Shown: positions 18,413 through 27,408, counted from the stretch's first letter. The stretch: 32,349 nucleotides of DNA from an uncultured Clostridia bacterium (GCA_947589475.1 CANQBO010000006.1:73214-105562), one strand, 5' to 3'. A program made the numbers and translations. The notes: generated by a model from the sequence alone, not told the origin.

Positions 18413-21400
18413 TCACGCGGCGAATTGCTTCCTCTCGGGGAGAGCGGTGGCGAGGAGGTTGGAAGCCTCGGTCGGAGGATCGAAAGGTTCTCCTTCGCTG
18501 TTCACGCCGGAACCGTCCTCCCATGTTGTGCCTTCCAAAGATTTTTTGAGATTATCAATATGATCCTCTCTCTCACCGATGATCGAGTAATCTCGATAAA
18601 CTCTATTTGTATGCCACAAAATATGGTCATAGTTCTTTATAGGAGTTTGCCCATCGCTATCGAGCGTCTTATATTGGCACAACAAACGGATATATCTGCT
18701 CTCCGAGAAGAGTTCGTTCATATTGCGGTCGTTATAGTATTGAGAATCTCCTGTTTTTTGTCCTCCATCCAGCGCGACTGAATTATCGTAAACAAACACT
18801 CTATAATATCCCATTTTTAAAAAGCCATCCATGACTGCTTCTTGGTCTATCGGAGTTGCCAAACTGACACCATTGTCAAATGCACCGCCTTCCTCTTTTG
18901 TTTGATACTGTTGAGCATTATTATTCCAGTATTTGATTGTAAGAGTACTGTTTTGCTCAGTCTTATATCTATTATACAAAAATACGTTAAAGAATCTGCT
19001 GGTCAACCAAGGCTCCCGTCCATTGGTTATAGAGACAATCGTATTTGGTGTTTTCCCGAACCACTCCAAATATTGTTCATTTTTCATTATTTCGGCATCA
19101 AATCCAAGCAGTGCCATCATCCCCACTTGTTGATTTATAGAGTCTGCCAAACCCGAGAACGACATATAGTTCAACACGTCGACGAAGCCCTTAAAGTTAT
19201 ACACAACGTCATACCTGCCGTCTTGACTGTCGGACACAAACCCACCGACGCATTCATTGAGCACAACGTTTTCGATATAAGCAGTCGACGTACTGTAATA
19301 GAGCTGCAAGGCACATTGCGCGGCGCAACGCAACGCGGTGTTTTTGAGATAAATATAGCCCGGTGTGCTTGAACCAGCTCCCCAAGGAGATATTTTGGAA
19401 TAGTATTCCACATCGCAATAATACGCATACTGCATTTCCAAAACCACAACGTGTTTGTACTTATCTATGATTTCGGTTGGCGTAGAAGCCTTTATTGTGG
19501 TATTGATAGCTTTTTGCACATGGACGCCGTTGCTCGTTCCTTTATCTCCCGCCTTTACCAATTCGGCATTTTTTGCTTCAAAATTCACCTGATAACCGTT
19601 GCCGTATATGGTGGTTTTTCCCAAGCCGGAAGAGTTGTTCAAGAACAAGTCGTTTGCAGTTGCCTTGTTGAAGTTTTCACCTTCTGTGCCAAGTTCGCCG
19701 GGGCCATACAAATTCTCATGCAAGACAATCTTGTTATTCGCATAATACCCCGTGGCATTATACACGTTGACAAGCGCGTCCGCGTCGTCTTGCAAGACGT
19801 TGAAGTTGAAGTGCGCGTTTACCTCTTCGCCGTCGCCGGCGTCAACGCGCAGATAGGAGAATGCGCCGCCGGAGGGAGTAAAGTTTCTGCCGCTGTTGTC
19901 ATTTTGCACTTCGTTGGGCTTTGTCCAGCCCTCTTCCTCGGCAAAGTTGCCGAAATAGTCGTTTTGGACATCGACCTCGGAAAGTCCGACAAAGTTGCCG
20001 AAGTAGATGTGCGCATAGCCATTCTCGGCGAATGCGTCCACCCAGGGCACCTGCTCCGCGCCCGATTGATATACGCCGTTTTGAGCGATGATCTTTTCAT
20101 CTGCGTCCTTAAGGACGGAGTGCCCTTCGCTTCCCTTTTCAATGGTGTAGCCGTTTTGTTTGTAGGTCACGCTTAAGCCGTCCTGCTGTACAAGCGTCTC
20201 GTGAGTGCCGTCTTTGCTGTTGTATTTTGTGAGAGTCCACTTGATCGCCAAAGGATCGGCGGGAGTGTTGAACACGACCTCGCTCAAAGCATTGACAGGC
20301 ACGCGGATATAATCTACCTTGCCCTTCCCGTCGCCAAAGTCGCTGTGCTTTGCGAAAACTCGCACTTGTTGATAGCCCTTGTAAACGTCGCCGCCGTTGG
20401 ACTTGTCGCCCATGTCGAAGCCGTCAAACTCGATCCTGACCAACTCTACACGACTCAGCGACAGCGTAACGCTGTTTTCGCCGCACGCAAAGCGCATCAC
20501 CTTGTTTTTGAAAGCTTCGCCGCCGGATGGCGTTTCAACATAGTATTTTATCGTCCACGCGTCTGCTTCTTGCAAAACCTCGACGCGGTTTTCCCATACG
20601 TCGTCGTCAAATGTGACTTTGAATAGGTTTGTGATCTCTTCGTCTACGCTTGTAAGATCGAAGCCTTTGAAAACGTTTCCGCCGTCGAACACATCTTCGC
20701 CCTCAAGCTCGGGGACGTTGACAACAAGCTCAAATGCGCCTTGAAATTTGGCGGGGAAGTTGATCTTTTGCGTAGCGCCGTCCGAGAATGAGAACGCGTC
20801 AAGCTGTTTAGTCCCGTTGTCAAATGGATATTGCAAAACGAAAGTCTCAAAATCGTTTTGGTCGAGACTATGACGGTCTATTGTCACGGTGAAAGTTGTG
20901 TCTCTTCCCGTCTTGACCGTAAGCGTTGTTTCGCCGCTCTTCAGATTTTCAAGCGTTATAGTATCTTCAAGTTTAATTACGGGGTGCTCGCCGTCGCCAA
21001 ACGAATAGGTGAAGCCCTTGACGGTGATTTCCTCGCCGTCCGCGCGGGAGATGGTCGCTTTGAAGGTGAGGTTTTTGAGCAACGTGTTGTAGGTCGTCCC
21101 GTCCGAAAGCGCCTTGAGCATGCCCTTGCCCGGGTCGTACTCAAGCTTGATTTGGTCCGCAAGCGCGTCTATCTTCACATTCAGAGTGAAGGAGTGCCCC
21201 GCTATGTTCAAATAGTACGGAGTCGCCGTGCCGAGGGTCTTTGTCGCGGTGAGCGTCACGGTGGCGTGCGCGTTGTCTTTGACGGTCACTTGAGATGTGA
21301 ATTTGTCGATGTTGTCGGCTTCGGAGAAGTATATCTTCTTCTCGTCAAGAGTGAAGTCCGTCGGGTCGAGCGTCGCCTCTATGTCAAGCGTTATCTTGTC

Positions 21401-23632
21401 GCCGATGTTGCCAAACGAGATGTTACCGTCAAACGCTTTGCCGCCGACTTTAAGCGTAGGCGCGTTTTTCAAATTGCCGCGCGTTGTCTCTACGGCGTGG
21501 TCTTTGGTGAATATCTCGCCCGTCTTTTCCGCGTCGTATTCCTTGACGACTTCGGCATATCGGACTGCCACAGTGATGTTTTCGGTCTTATTTGCAAAGT
21601 TGTGCGTACCGACGTACTCGAGCACGTTTCCGTCTTTCGCGGTCGCCTTTTGACCGTCGATGTAGACTTCCTTGCCCTCCATAGCGTCGGGGTCTACGGC
21701 AAAGACGACGGTGTAGCCGACGGAGTTTTCCTGCGTGCGCTCGAGCGTGGGAGTTATGGTCACGTCATTCAAGCCGACGGGCTTGTCAACGTATATCTTG
21801 AGGATGATTTCATCCTCGCTCGCCTCGCTCGCGCGCGAAGCGTACGCAACAGCCGCCTGTATGGGGACAAAGGTTATCGTGACCGTCGCGAAACCGCCCT
21901 TCTTTGCGACAAGACGGACAGTGTCGTTGTCAAAATCGACTACTTCTTTGTTGTTCGATACATATTTCGCCTCTTTGCCCGCGGGAGGTTTGATGTCAAG
22001 ATAGCAGGTGTCGGCGCCGCTCTCCGTGAAATTCAAGTTGACGTTGGGCAAATTGCCCTCCTCTGTCACCTCAATTCTTTTCTCTTCGGGCTTCGGCGCC
22101 AAATAGGACAGAGTGAGTTTGGCGTTGACGTCCTCATTGCCGTCGATGTACGCCTTTACGGTCACCTCGCCCTCTTTGGCAAACCGGAGATACTTGTTTT
22201 CGCTTATCGTCGCGTCACCGCTTGCGACGGACAGCAAATAGTCGTCCGTATGGTTGGCGGGCGCGAGAATTATGCCAATGCCGCTCGCTACGCTGCCTGT
22301 CTTTGTGGCGTCCGCAAAGGTCAGATCTTTCAAAGCGACGGTCTGCGCGGGCGTATCGCCGTTTTCGTCGATAAACTTTATGCTCTTCGTCTTGCGCGTG
22401 ATCGTCACCGTGCACTTGTCGGTGTGCGTCTCGATGAGGCGCTTGTCGTCAACGCTGTACTTTTTGGCATTGACCGTGATCTCCACCGTGCCGAGAGGAT
22501 AATCGTCGCCCACGCTGTTGAGCGTGAACGTGTTTGTAGCCTCGTCAAAGGTGATAAGCGCAAATTTGTCGCCGTCCTTGCTGTTGTAGGTCTTGTCATT
22601 GTGCTTATAGGATACGCTGACGATCTCGCGATAGGCGACGTCTTTGACTATGTTCAGTTTGATGTCCAGCGGTTTGTTTGCATTTGCGTCGTAATCATAG
22701 GCGTATTCGAGCTTGTCGCCGAACAGCGAGCCTATCTCGAAATAGCCGTCCGTGCAGTGATAGGATACGGAAACTTTGGACTTGTTGCCCTTGACGTCGG
22801 ACGCGGTCGCCGTGATGATGACATAGCCCGCATGCTTGAAGGTGATGTGTCCCGTCGCTTTGTCGACTGTCGCGACGTCCTCGTTTGTGGAAGAATACTC
22901 GACTGTGTAGGTCGCGTTTAAAGGAGTGGGTACGATCTTCGGAAAGTCCGCCTCGAGACCCGTGACCAGCTCTTCCTGCGGGCCGTCAACGGATATGCTC
23001 TTGAGCTGTTGGAAGCAGTGAATGGTGACGACGTCCTCGACCTCGGGCTTCGCCTTCGACCTCGCCGTAACAGTCGCCGTGCCCGCGCCGCGGCAGACTA
23101 CCTCGCCCGTAGACGAGACCGTGAGGACGTTCTCGTCCGAGGAGAGCCACGTTATGCTTTGGTCGTTCGCCTCTTCGGGGAGGACCTTGACCGTAAGGCG
23201 CTGAGAGTCGCCGTTGTACATGTTGTCAACAAAAGGCTGTATTTTGACTGAGTGCACCTCGTTGTCCGTCACAAGCACTTTGCGCTGTGCGACCGCCGCC
23301 TTGTTCTCCTTGCTGGAGACGGTGACATATGTCTCGCCGAAATACTTCGCCGTCACGACGCCTTCGCTGTCGATCGTCACGATGCTTTGATCCTTGCTTT
23401 CAAAAACTATGTCGCGATTTGTCGCCTTCAGGGGCAGAATGTTGACCTCGCACTTAGCCGAGGGCGGCGCCGCCTCGTCCTTCAAAACAAGCACCAGCGT
23501 GTCGTCCTGTACAAACTCGATAGACTCCACATATATGTGGGTCACGAGGCTCATGATCGCGCCGCTGACAAGCATTATCGCAAGGATAAGCAGCGGCAAT
23601 AAGATAATAGTGGATATCATCAATTTTTTCAT
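18413..23632 (-). CDS. Large membrane-anchored Ig-like (Big_2) / beta-helix-like protein
   Basis: A 1,739-residue protein. I chose the ATG at 23632 because AGGGGAG (23641-23647) lies 8 nt upstream and a hydrophobic anchor follows immediately (residues 5-30); an in-frame start 22 codons earlier would lie inside the permease gene. Three Ig-like domains of the Big_2 type lie at about 35-122, 126-206 and 210-292, each with the V-T-I/V-x-S-x-G-x-V-x-x-x-x-x-G-x-x-x-V-T core (for example VTIDSEGVVTAKYFGETYVT). A long beta-rich middle with further Ig/MBG-like modules follows. From about 1300 a GNGYQVNF...YIYLKN...AYIENVVL pattern suggests a right-handed beta-helix. No LPXTG motif is seen; the end is PERKQFAA. 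It starts 16 bp after the permease stop, so it belongs to the ABC operon. Likely an extracytoplasmic partner of the exporter; substrate unknown. Confidence 0.9.
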   Translation of the reverse strand: MKKLMISTIILLPLLILAIMLVSGAIMSLVTHIYVESIEFVQDDTLVLVLKDEAAPPSAKCEVNILPLKATNRDIVFESKDQSIVTIDSEGVVTAKYFGETYVTVSSKENKAAVAQRKVLVTDNEVHSVKIQPFVDNMYNGDSQRLTVKVLPEEANDQSITWLSSDENVLTVSSTGEVVCRGAGTATVTARSKAKPEVEDVVTIHCFQQLKSISVDGPQEELVTGLEADFPKIVPTPLNATYTVEYSSTNEDVATVDKATGHITFKHAGYVIITATASDVKGNKSKVSVSYHCTDGYFEIGSLFGDKLEYAYDYDANANKPLDIKLNIVKDVAYREIVSVSYKHNDKTYNSKDGDKFALITFDEATNTFTLNSVGDDYPLGTVEITVNAKKYSVDDKRLIETHTDKCTVTITRKTKSIKFIDENGDTPAQTVALKDLTFADATKTGSVASGIGIILAPANHTDDYLLSVASGDATISENKYLRFAKEGEVTVKAYIDGNEDVNAKLTLSYLAPKPEEKRIEVTEEGNLPNVNLNFTESGADTCYLDIKPPAGKEAKYVSNNKEVVDFDNDTVRLVAKKGGFATVTITFVPIQAAVAYASRASEASEDEIILKIYVDKPVGLNDVTITPTLERTQENSVGYTVVFAVDPDAMEGKEVYIDGQKATAKDGNVLEYVGTHNFANKTENITVAVRYAEVVKEYDAEKTGEIFTKDHAVETTRGNLKNAPTLKVGGKAFDGNISFGNIGDKITLDIEATLDPTDFTLDEKKIYFSEADNIDKFTSQVTVKDNAHATVTLTATKTLGTATPYYLNIAGHSFTLNVKIDALADQIKLEYDPGKGMLKALSDGTTYNTLLKNLTFKATISRADGEEITVKGFTYSFGDGEHPVIKLEDTITLENLKSGETTLTVKTGRDTTFTVTIDRHSLDQNDFETFVLQYPFDNGTKQLDAFSFSDGATQKINFPAKFQGAFELVVNVPELEGEDVFDGGNVFKGFDLTSVDEEITNLFKVTFDDDVWENRVEVLQEADAWTIKYYVETPSGGEAFKNKVMRFACGENSVTLSLSRVELVRIEFDGFDMGDKSNGGDVYKGYQQVRVFAKHSDFGDGKGKVDYIRVPVNALSEVVFNTPADPLAIKWTLTKYNSKDGTHETLVQQDGLSVTYKQNGYTIEKGSEGHSVLKDADEKIIAQNGVYQSGAEQVPWVDAFAENGYAHIYFGNFVGLSEVDVQNDYFGNFAEEEGWTKPNEVQNDNSGRNFTPSGGAFSYLRVDAGDGEEVNAHFNFNVLQDDADALVNVYNATGYYANNKIVLHENLYGPGELGTEGENFNKATANDLFLNNSSGLGKTTIYGNGYQVNFEAKNAELVKAGDKGTSNGVHVQKAINTTIKASTPTEIIDKYKHVVVLEMQYAYYCDVEYYSKISPWGAGSSTPGYIYLKNTALRCAAQCALQLYYSTSTAYIENVVLNECVGGFVSDSQDGRYDVVYNFKGFVDVLNYMSFSGLADSINQQVGMMALLGFDAEIMKNEQYLEWFGKTPNTIVSITNGREPWLTSRFFNVFLYNRYKTEQNSTLTIKYWNNNAQQYQTKEEGGAFDNGVSLATPIDQEAVMDGFLKMGYYRVFVYDNSVALDGGQKTGDSQYYNDRNMNELFSESRYIRLLCQYKTLDSDGQTPIKNYDHILWHTNRVYRDYSIIGEREDHIDNLKKSLEGTTWEDGSGVNSEGEPFDPPTEASNLLATALPERKQFAA

Positions 23633-23640
23633 TGTTCTAT

Positions 23641-23647
23641 CTCCCCT
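23641..23647 (-). promoter_or_regulatory. Ribosome binding site fixing the start of the Ig-like protein
   Basis: AGGGGAG on the minus strand, 8 nt before ATG 23632, in the gap after the permease stop codon. It decides the start in favour of the MKKLMIS N-terminus. Confidence 0.75.
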
Positions 23648-23648
23648 A

Positions 23649-25253
23649 TCAGAATTCGATATTTCTATACTTTTTGTCTGCCGTGAAGCAGAATACAAGC
23701 ACGTTGATAAGCGCGTATACGAAGCCCACGCCTACGCAGAACAGATACGCTATGAGCGCGCCGCGATCGTACGTGCGCGGGAATATGATGCTAGCCGTGC
23801 CGAGTCCCGCCGCGATGACAAGCCCGATGAGCAACATGTAGGTGATATTGATCTCCTCCGTCTCGCCGTTCGCCTTAGGCTTGAGGTTGGGGTTGGCGAG
23901 GTTCAAGTTTATGCCGTTGAATACAAGCCCTATCGCAAGCAACGCCTCAGCTACGAGCGCCACCGCAATTTCCTCGCCGTTGATGAACTCGAGCGCGCCC
24001 ATGACGATAGCGCTTATTATGAGCGCGACAAGGCTGACGCACACGTTTAGAACACCCTTTATTACAAGTTGTTTGCGATACGGCACGGGTACGAGCTTCG
24101 TGATGTAAAAATTCTTGCCCTCCACGCTGAGCGCCGTCGCCGCAAACGAGCATATCATCGCCATAAATACGGATATGACCAAAATCGACGCGCCAAAGTT
24201 GATGCCCTTGCCTATCTGCGCCTCGCCGACCATCGTCACAAGCCTGTTGCAGAAAAACACCATGACAGGCGTCGAAATAGCCACGCCCAGATAGAAATAG
24301 GAATAGGTCTTTGTGCGCAATATCTCGCGGAACGTATATCTGAAGATGGCGCGCGTACTGCCGAAGTCGTCGATCTTGCTTAGACGCTTGTAGCCGCCGA
24401 AACCGTTCTCCAGCGCCTTAGTGCGCAGATCCGTGCAAACTACTCTCGCAACAGCTACGCCTATGCCCGTAAGTACGACGCTCCCGCCGAGAAGCCCTCC
24501 GAAACCAAGCCCGAAATTGTCAAAGAATATTATGTTCGCCAGATAATACGCGGGATTGTAGTAGCCGTTGAGTCCGTCGAGAAGCTTTTCCCATATCTCA
24601 AGCGTGCCCGTTTCCCAATCTCTGTGTATGAAGAATTTCGCGAGCACGGTGAGGATATAGTAGTAAAGCACGAAACAGCCCACCAAAAACGCGATGAAGA
24701 TGACAAGTCGCACGACGCCGTACCTTTGAAGCAACGTGCCGAGGTAGACGATGGGAATTGCCAAAAACACTGACAGCGCAAACGGGAAAAGTGGCAAAAG
24801 CAAGGTGCCGAGGACGACGCCTACGACATAGACCGCGCTCATACAGCCCGCCGCAACTCCGTATACGATCATGATAGGCAACAGCAAAATAGCCGAATAG
24901 ATGCTCAAATCAATGTAATTCAGTATGAGATAGCTCAAAAACAGCTTGAAGGGACTGAGCGGAAAACGCGCCGTTATCAGCAGATCTCCCGGCTTGTACA
25001 GCCTGTTGACCTGCATGCCCGTCGCCGCCACCGTAAGCCCTATCATGACTATTGTGATGTACAGTTGGGAAAGCTTTTTCACGTCCGTATTGAGGCTTGT
25101 CCTCAGCACGAAAGTAAGCACCCACACAAGCGCCAGCGCGACCGCGACCGCCAAAACGGAAGCGAACGCCGTCATGACAGCGCTTGTCTTGTCGTTGTTG
25201 CGATTGAAGCCCCATTTGAGTTTGAGCTGTAGACGTATAAATTGACTTATCAT
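23649..25253 (-). CDS. ABC transporter permease (ABC_tran_2-like, 534 aa)
   Basis: A very hydrophobic protein with many membrane segments (clear ones at about 26-50, 66-82, 108-130, 136-170 and 180-202, and a cluster near the C-terminus). The length and the NLANPNLKPKANGETEEI stretch between late helices resemble the family of putative ABC-2-type exporter subunits of about 540 residues in Firmicutes (Pfam PF16949-like; recognition, not a search). Its ATG overlaps the ATPase stop codon by 4 nt (ATGA, 25250-25253), implying translational coupling, with AGAGG about 8 nt upstream. It would form the membrane channel for the adjacent ATPase. Confidence 0.88.
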   Translation of the reverse strand: MISQFIRLQLKLKWGFNRNNDKTSAVMTAFASVLAVAVALALVWVLTFVLRTSLNTDVKKLSQLYITIVMIGLTVAATGMQVNRLYKPGDLLITARFPLSPFKLFLSYLILNYIDLSIYSAILLLPIMIVYGVAAGCMSAVYVVGVVLGTLLLPLFPFALSVFLAIPIVYLGTLLQRYGVVRLVIFIAFLVGCFVLYYYILTVLAKFFIHRDWETGTLEIWEKLLDGLNGYYNPAYYLANIIFFDNFGLGFGGLLGGSVVLTGIGVAVARVVCTDLRTKALENGFGGYKRLSKIDDFGSTRAIFRYTFREILRTKTYSYFYLGVAISTPVMVFFCNRLVTMVGEAQIGKGINFGASILVISVFMAMICSFAATALSVEGKNFYITKLVPVPYRKQLVIKGVLNVCVSLVALIISAIVMGALEFINGEEIAVALVAEALLAIGLVFNGINLNLANPNLKPKANGETEEINITYMLLIGLVIAAGLGTASIIFPRTYDRGALIAYLFCVGVGFVYALINVLVFCFTADKKYRNIEF

Positions 25254-26002
25254 TCTTGTACCTCTTTAAGCTCCGTATCGGTTTCGCCCGCGCCTTGAGC
25301 GCTGTTGAGTTGCATATAGTAGTCTTCAAAGTCTATATTTTCCGTCTTTAGGTCGACGATCCTCGCGAGTTCGCCTTTGCGAATGAACACGACCTTGTCG
25401 CATATCCTCTGCACGACGTCGAGGTTGTGCGAGGAAAACAGCACCGCGCGCTCATTGTTGGCATAGCTTCTGATGAAGTCGCACAACAGCACCATTGTCT
25501 GGTGATCGAGTCCGACCATAGGCTCGTCGAGTATCCACAGCTTAGGCTCGTGCACAAGCGCGCCGAGGATACAAATTTTCTGTCTCATGCCGTGGGAGTA
25601 TCCCGCGATCTGCATGTCGAGCGCGTGCTGTATCTCGAAAGTCTTTGCAAGCTCCTCAACGACGTACCGCTTTTGCTCCTTAGTGGCGCCGTACAAACTG
25701 CCGATATAGTTGACGTATTCCCTTCCCGTCAGCTTTTCGTACACCGAGTGATCGTCGGGCACATATCCCACAAGTTTCTTTGCCTTTTCGGGCTGTTTTG
25801 CGATGTCGTAACCGCCGATCGTGATGGTGCCTTGCTGAAACGGCAACACTCCGATTATGCTTTTGATGATGGTAGACTTGCCCGCGCCGTTGCTGCCGAC
25901 AAGACCGACGACCTCTCCCGCTTCGACCGTAAATGTGATGTCATGCGCGGAATAGTTTGGGTTGTTGCGATACTTCTTTGAAAAACTGTTTACTTCGAGC
26001 AT
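25250..26002 (-). CDS. ABC transporter ATP-binding protein (250 aa)
   Basis: A complete ABC ATPase: Walker A GSNGAGKST (36-44), signature YSHGMRQK (135-142), Walker B LWILDEP (155-161) and H-loop SSHNLD with His192. The usual Q-loop position reads GYVPDDHSVY (79-88), the VPDD variant found in CcmA/YxlF-type drug and exporter subfamilies. It energises export with the permease that starts inside its stop codon. GGAG lies 9 nt before the ATG and a promoter is present at 26162-26191. First gene of the three-gene operon. Confidence 0.95.
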   Translation of the reverse strand: MLEVNSFSKKYRNNPNYSAHDITFTVEAGEVVGLVGSNGAGKSTIIKSIIGVLPFQQGTITIGGYDIAKQPEKAKKLVGYVPDDHSVYEKLTGREYVNYIGSLYGATKEQKRYVVEELAKTFEIQHALDMQIAGYSHGMRQKICILGALVHEPKLWILDEPMVGLDHQTMVLLCDFIRSYANNERAVLFSSHNLDVVQRICDKVVFIRKGELARIVDLKTENIDFEDYYMQLNSAQGAGETDTELKEVQE

Positions 26003-26161
26003 TTGCTTCTTCTCCGTTTTGTCAATATTTTTATTCGGGTCGCGGACATGTGGCCCGCTTTTTTAATGTTTCTCATATCGGCGCATACCGCTTCGGCTTT
26101 AGGCGCGCGCCTCTTATTAGGTTGCGCTGTAGGTCGCTTTATATGCTATTTTGTCGTATAC

Positions 26162-26191
26162 AGTATAATTTATTCGCGGTTTTGACGTCAA
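26162..26191 (-). promoter_or_regulatory. Promoter of the ABC operon
   Basis: On the minus strand, TTGACG (26186-26191), an 18-bp spacer and TATACT (26162-26167). It gives a leader of about 150 nt before the ATPase start at 26002. No riboswitch was recognised in that leader. Confidence 0.7.
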
Positions 26192-26222
26192 CAAATTCGC
26201 CCAAATTCAAATGTGAAATAAA

Positions 26223-26248
26223 CTTTAGAAAACTCGCAAATTCTAAAG
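26223..26248. promoter_or_regulatory. Inverted repeat upstream of the ABC promoter
   Basis: CTTTAGAA and TTCTAAAG form perfect 8-bp arms separated by 10 nt, 32 bp upstream of the -35 box of the ABC operon. The spacing suits a dimeric regulator binding one helical face (inference). Confidence 0.4.
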
Positions 26249-26274
26249 AAATCTTAAGAAATCGACACACATGT

Positions 26275-26298
26275 GCACATTTTGAGGTCAAAATGTGC
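26275..26298. promoter_or_regulatory. Perfect 11-bp-arm palindrome, operator candidate
   Basis: GCACATTTTGA and TCAAAATGTGC are exact reverse complements around a 2-nt centre. It lies between the two divergent promoters, about 84 bp upstream of the minus -35 and 135 bp upstream of the plus -35, with no T-run, so an operator is more likely than a terminator. Confidence 0.5.
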
Positions 26299-26432
26299 CA
26301 AATTGCACCTCTCTTCGACATTATACGCGCAAGCAATGTTCCCCGTCGCGAGCACGAAACGGCGCGGGCAAAGACGCGGCGCCGAAAATGTGAAATTATT
26401 CTGAAAAATAAGCCGCGGCAATTAAAAATTTA

Positions 26433-26461
26433 TTGATAAAGTTTGTCCGATTTATTATAAT
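26433..26461 (+). promoter_or_regulatory. Promoter of the six-TM membrane protein gene
   Basis: TTGATA (26433-26438), a 17-bp spacer and a perfect TATAAT (26456-26461). Predicted start is near 26468, leaving a leader of about 130 nt before ATG 26599. Confidence 0.8.
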
Positions 26462-26562
26462 ATTGAATGTTATCATAATGCCTTAGCAAAGCGCTTTTGC
26501 ACGTTTTGTCCTCCTCGCCGCCCTCGCGCGGTCGAAATCTTAGAGCAAATAGAGCAAAAGTC

Positions 26563-26578
26563 CCGCGGCGCGCCGCGG
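26563..26578 (+). promoter_or_regulatory. GC-only 16-bp palindrome in the mRNA leader
   Basis: CCGCGGCGCGCCGCGG is perfectly self-complementary and ends 8 nt before the AAAGGAGAG ribosome site (26586-26594). In RNA it could form a strong hairpin or pair between transcripts next to the start region. Function unknown. Confidence 0.4.
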
Positions 26579-26598
26579 CAAGCATAAAGGAGAGATGT

Positions 26599-27408
26599 AT
26601 GGAAGAGACCGAAACTCACGCGACAAATATTGATGAAGTCCAAACCGAGTCGCCTGTATGCGACGAAATCACGGGCGCCAAAAACGGCGGCGCAAACGGT
26701 ACAAAGCGGAAGAAGTTCGATTTGTTCGACTACTCCAAACCCCTGCCGAAATATCTCGAGAAGCACGGCAAGTTGCACGGCATATTGATGATGTTGTTGA
26801 CGTTTGTCGTGGTGCCCATCGTCTCCATACTCATCGTCACGCTGACCGCAGGGAGCGTAGGTCTCAGAGTCGTGCAGACGACGGTATCCATGCTGGCGTG
26901 GTTCAACGGCAAGCTTGCCGAGGTGTACATCTGGGGGCTTATCAACATGGCGCTGTACGCCTATCTGCTGGTGCTGAATTTGGACTCCCAGCGATACGCA
27001 AAGCCCGCCAAGATCGCGTTTTACGTGCTGTTCGGCTTGAGCGCCGTCATTCTGCTCACGGGGCTGTCCCTGCGCTTTACGGAGGAACACACCCTGTCTC
27101 ATATCCTGCACAACGACCTCGCAATCACAGGCTTCGTGCTTGCGGTAGTGTTGCTCATAGCGTTTATCATCACGCAATTTTGGCGCAACCTCACGCAAGC
27201 GGTCATAATGACGGCATTTTTGTGCTTTTTTGTGATCACGGGCGTATTTTCCATACCTCAGGTCAACTCCCCGGACGCCGACGCCATAATCACCGCCGCG
27301 TCGCAGATGTATATATTCGCCATGATGCACGTCCTCTTTGCCCTCAACTATTGCCTCGCGAAGATCCTCCCCGCAAAGAAGAAAGCTCGGCAAAATTCTA
27401 AAGCATAG
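26599..27408 (+). CDS. Six-TM integral membrane protein of unknown function
   Basis: 269 residues. ATG 26599 is preceded by AAAGGAGAG (26586-26594) with 6 nt between GGAG and the start; an earlier in-frame ATG at 26497 lacks such a site. The first 50 residues are polar (MEETETHATN...), followed by six hydrophobic helices at about 59-82, 104-124, 136-156, 172-192, 196-216 and 228-250, with a HTLSHILHNDLA loop before helix 4 and a Lys/Arg-rich tail. The topology and size resemble DUF998-type membrane proteins, but I do not recognise it with confidence. It is transcribed divergently from the ABC operon and may share its regulatory region. Its 3' end overlaps the convergent ATPase gene by 11 bp. 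Confidence 0.85.
   Translation: MEETETHATNIDEVQTESPVCDEITGAKNGGANGTKRKKFDLFDYSKPLPKYLEKHGKLHGILMMLLTFVVVPIVSILIVTLTAGSVGLRVVQTTVSMLAWFNGKLAEVYIWGLINMALYAYLLVLNLDSQRYAKPAKIAFYVLFGLSAVILLTGLSLRFTEEHTLSHILHNDLAITGFVLAVVLLIAFIITQFWRNLTQAVIMTAFLCFFVITGVFSIPQVNSPDADAIITAASQMYIFAMMHVLFALNYCLAKILPAKKKARQNSKA

Noticed and set aside
20831..22921. Long plus-strand open frame (696 codons) opposite the Ig-like gene
   Set aside because: It is antisense to a coherent membrane-anchored protein with recognisable Big_2 motifs. Its own product is low-complexity (Val/Arg/Asp-rich) with no domain or ribosome site.
23633..23698. 22-codon N-terminal extension of the Ig-like protein
   Set aside because: It would start inside the permease gene and place the AGGGGAG ribosome site inside the coding region; the ATG at 23632 fits the signal anchor.
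26036..26068. GCGG...CCGC stem followed by six T on the plus strand in the ABC operon leader
   Set aside because: The stem has internal mismatches, the T-run is in the wrong orientation for the ABC transcript, and no plus-strand gene ends there.
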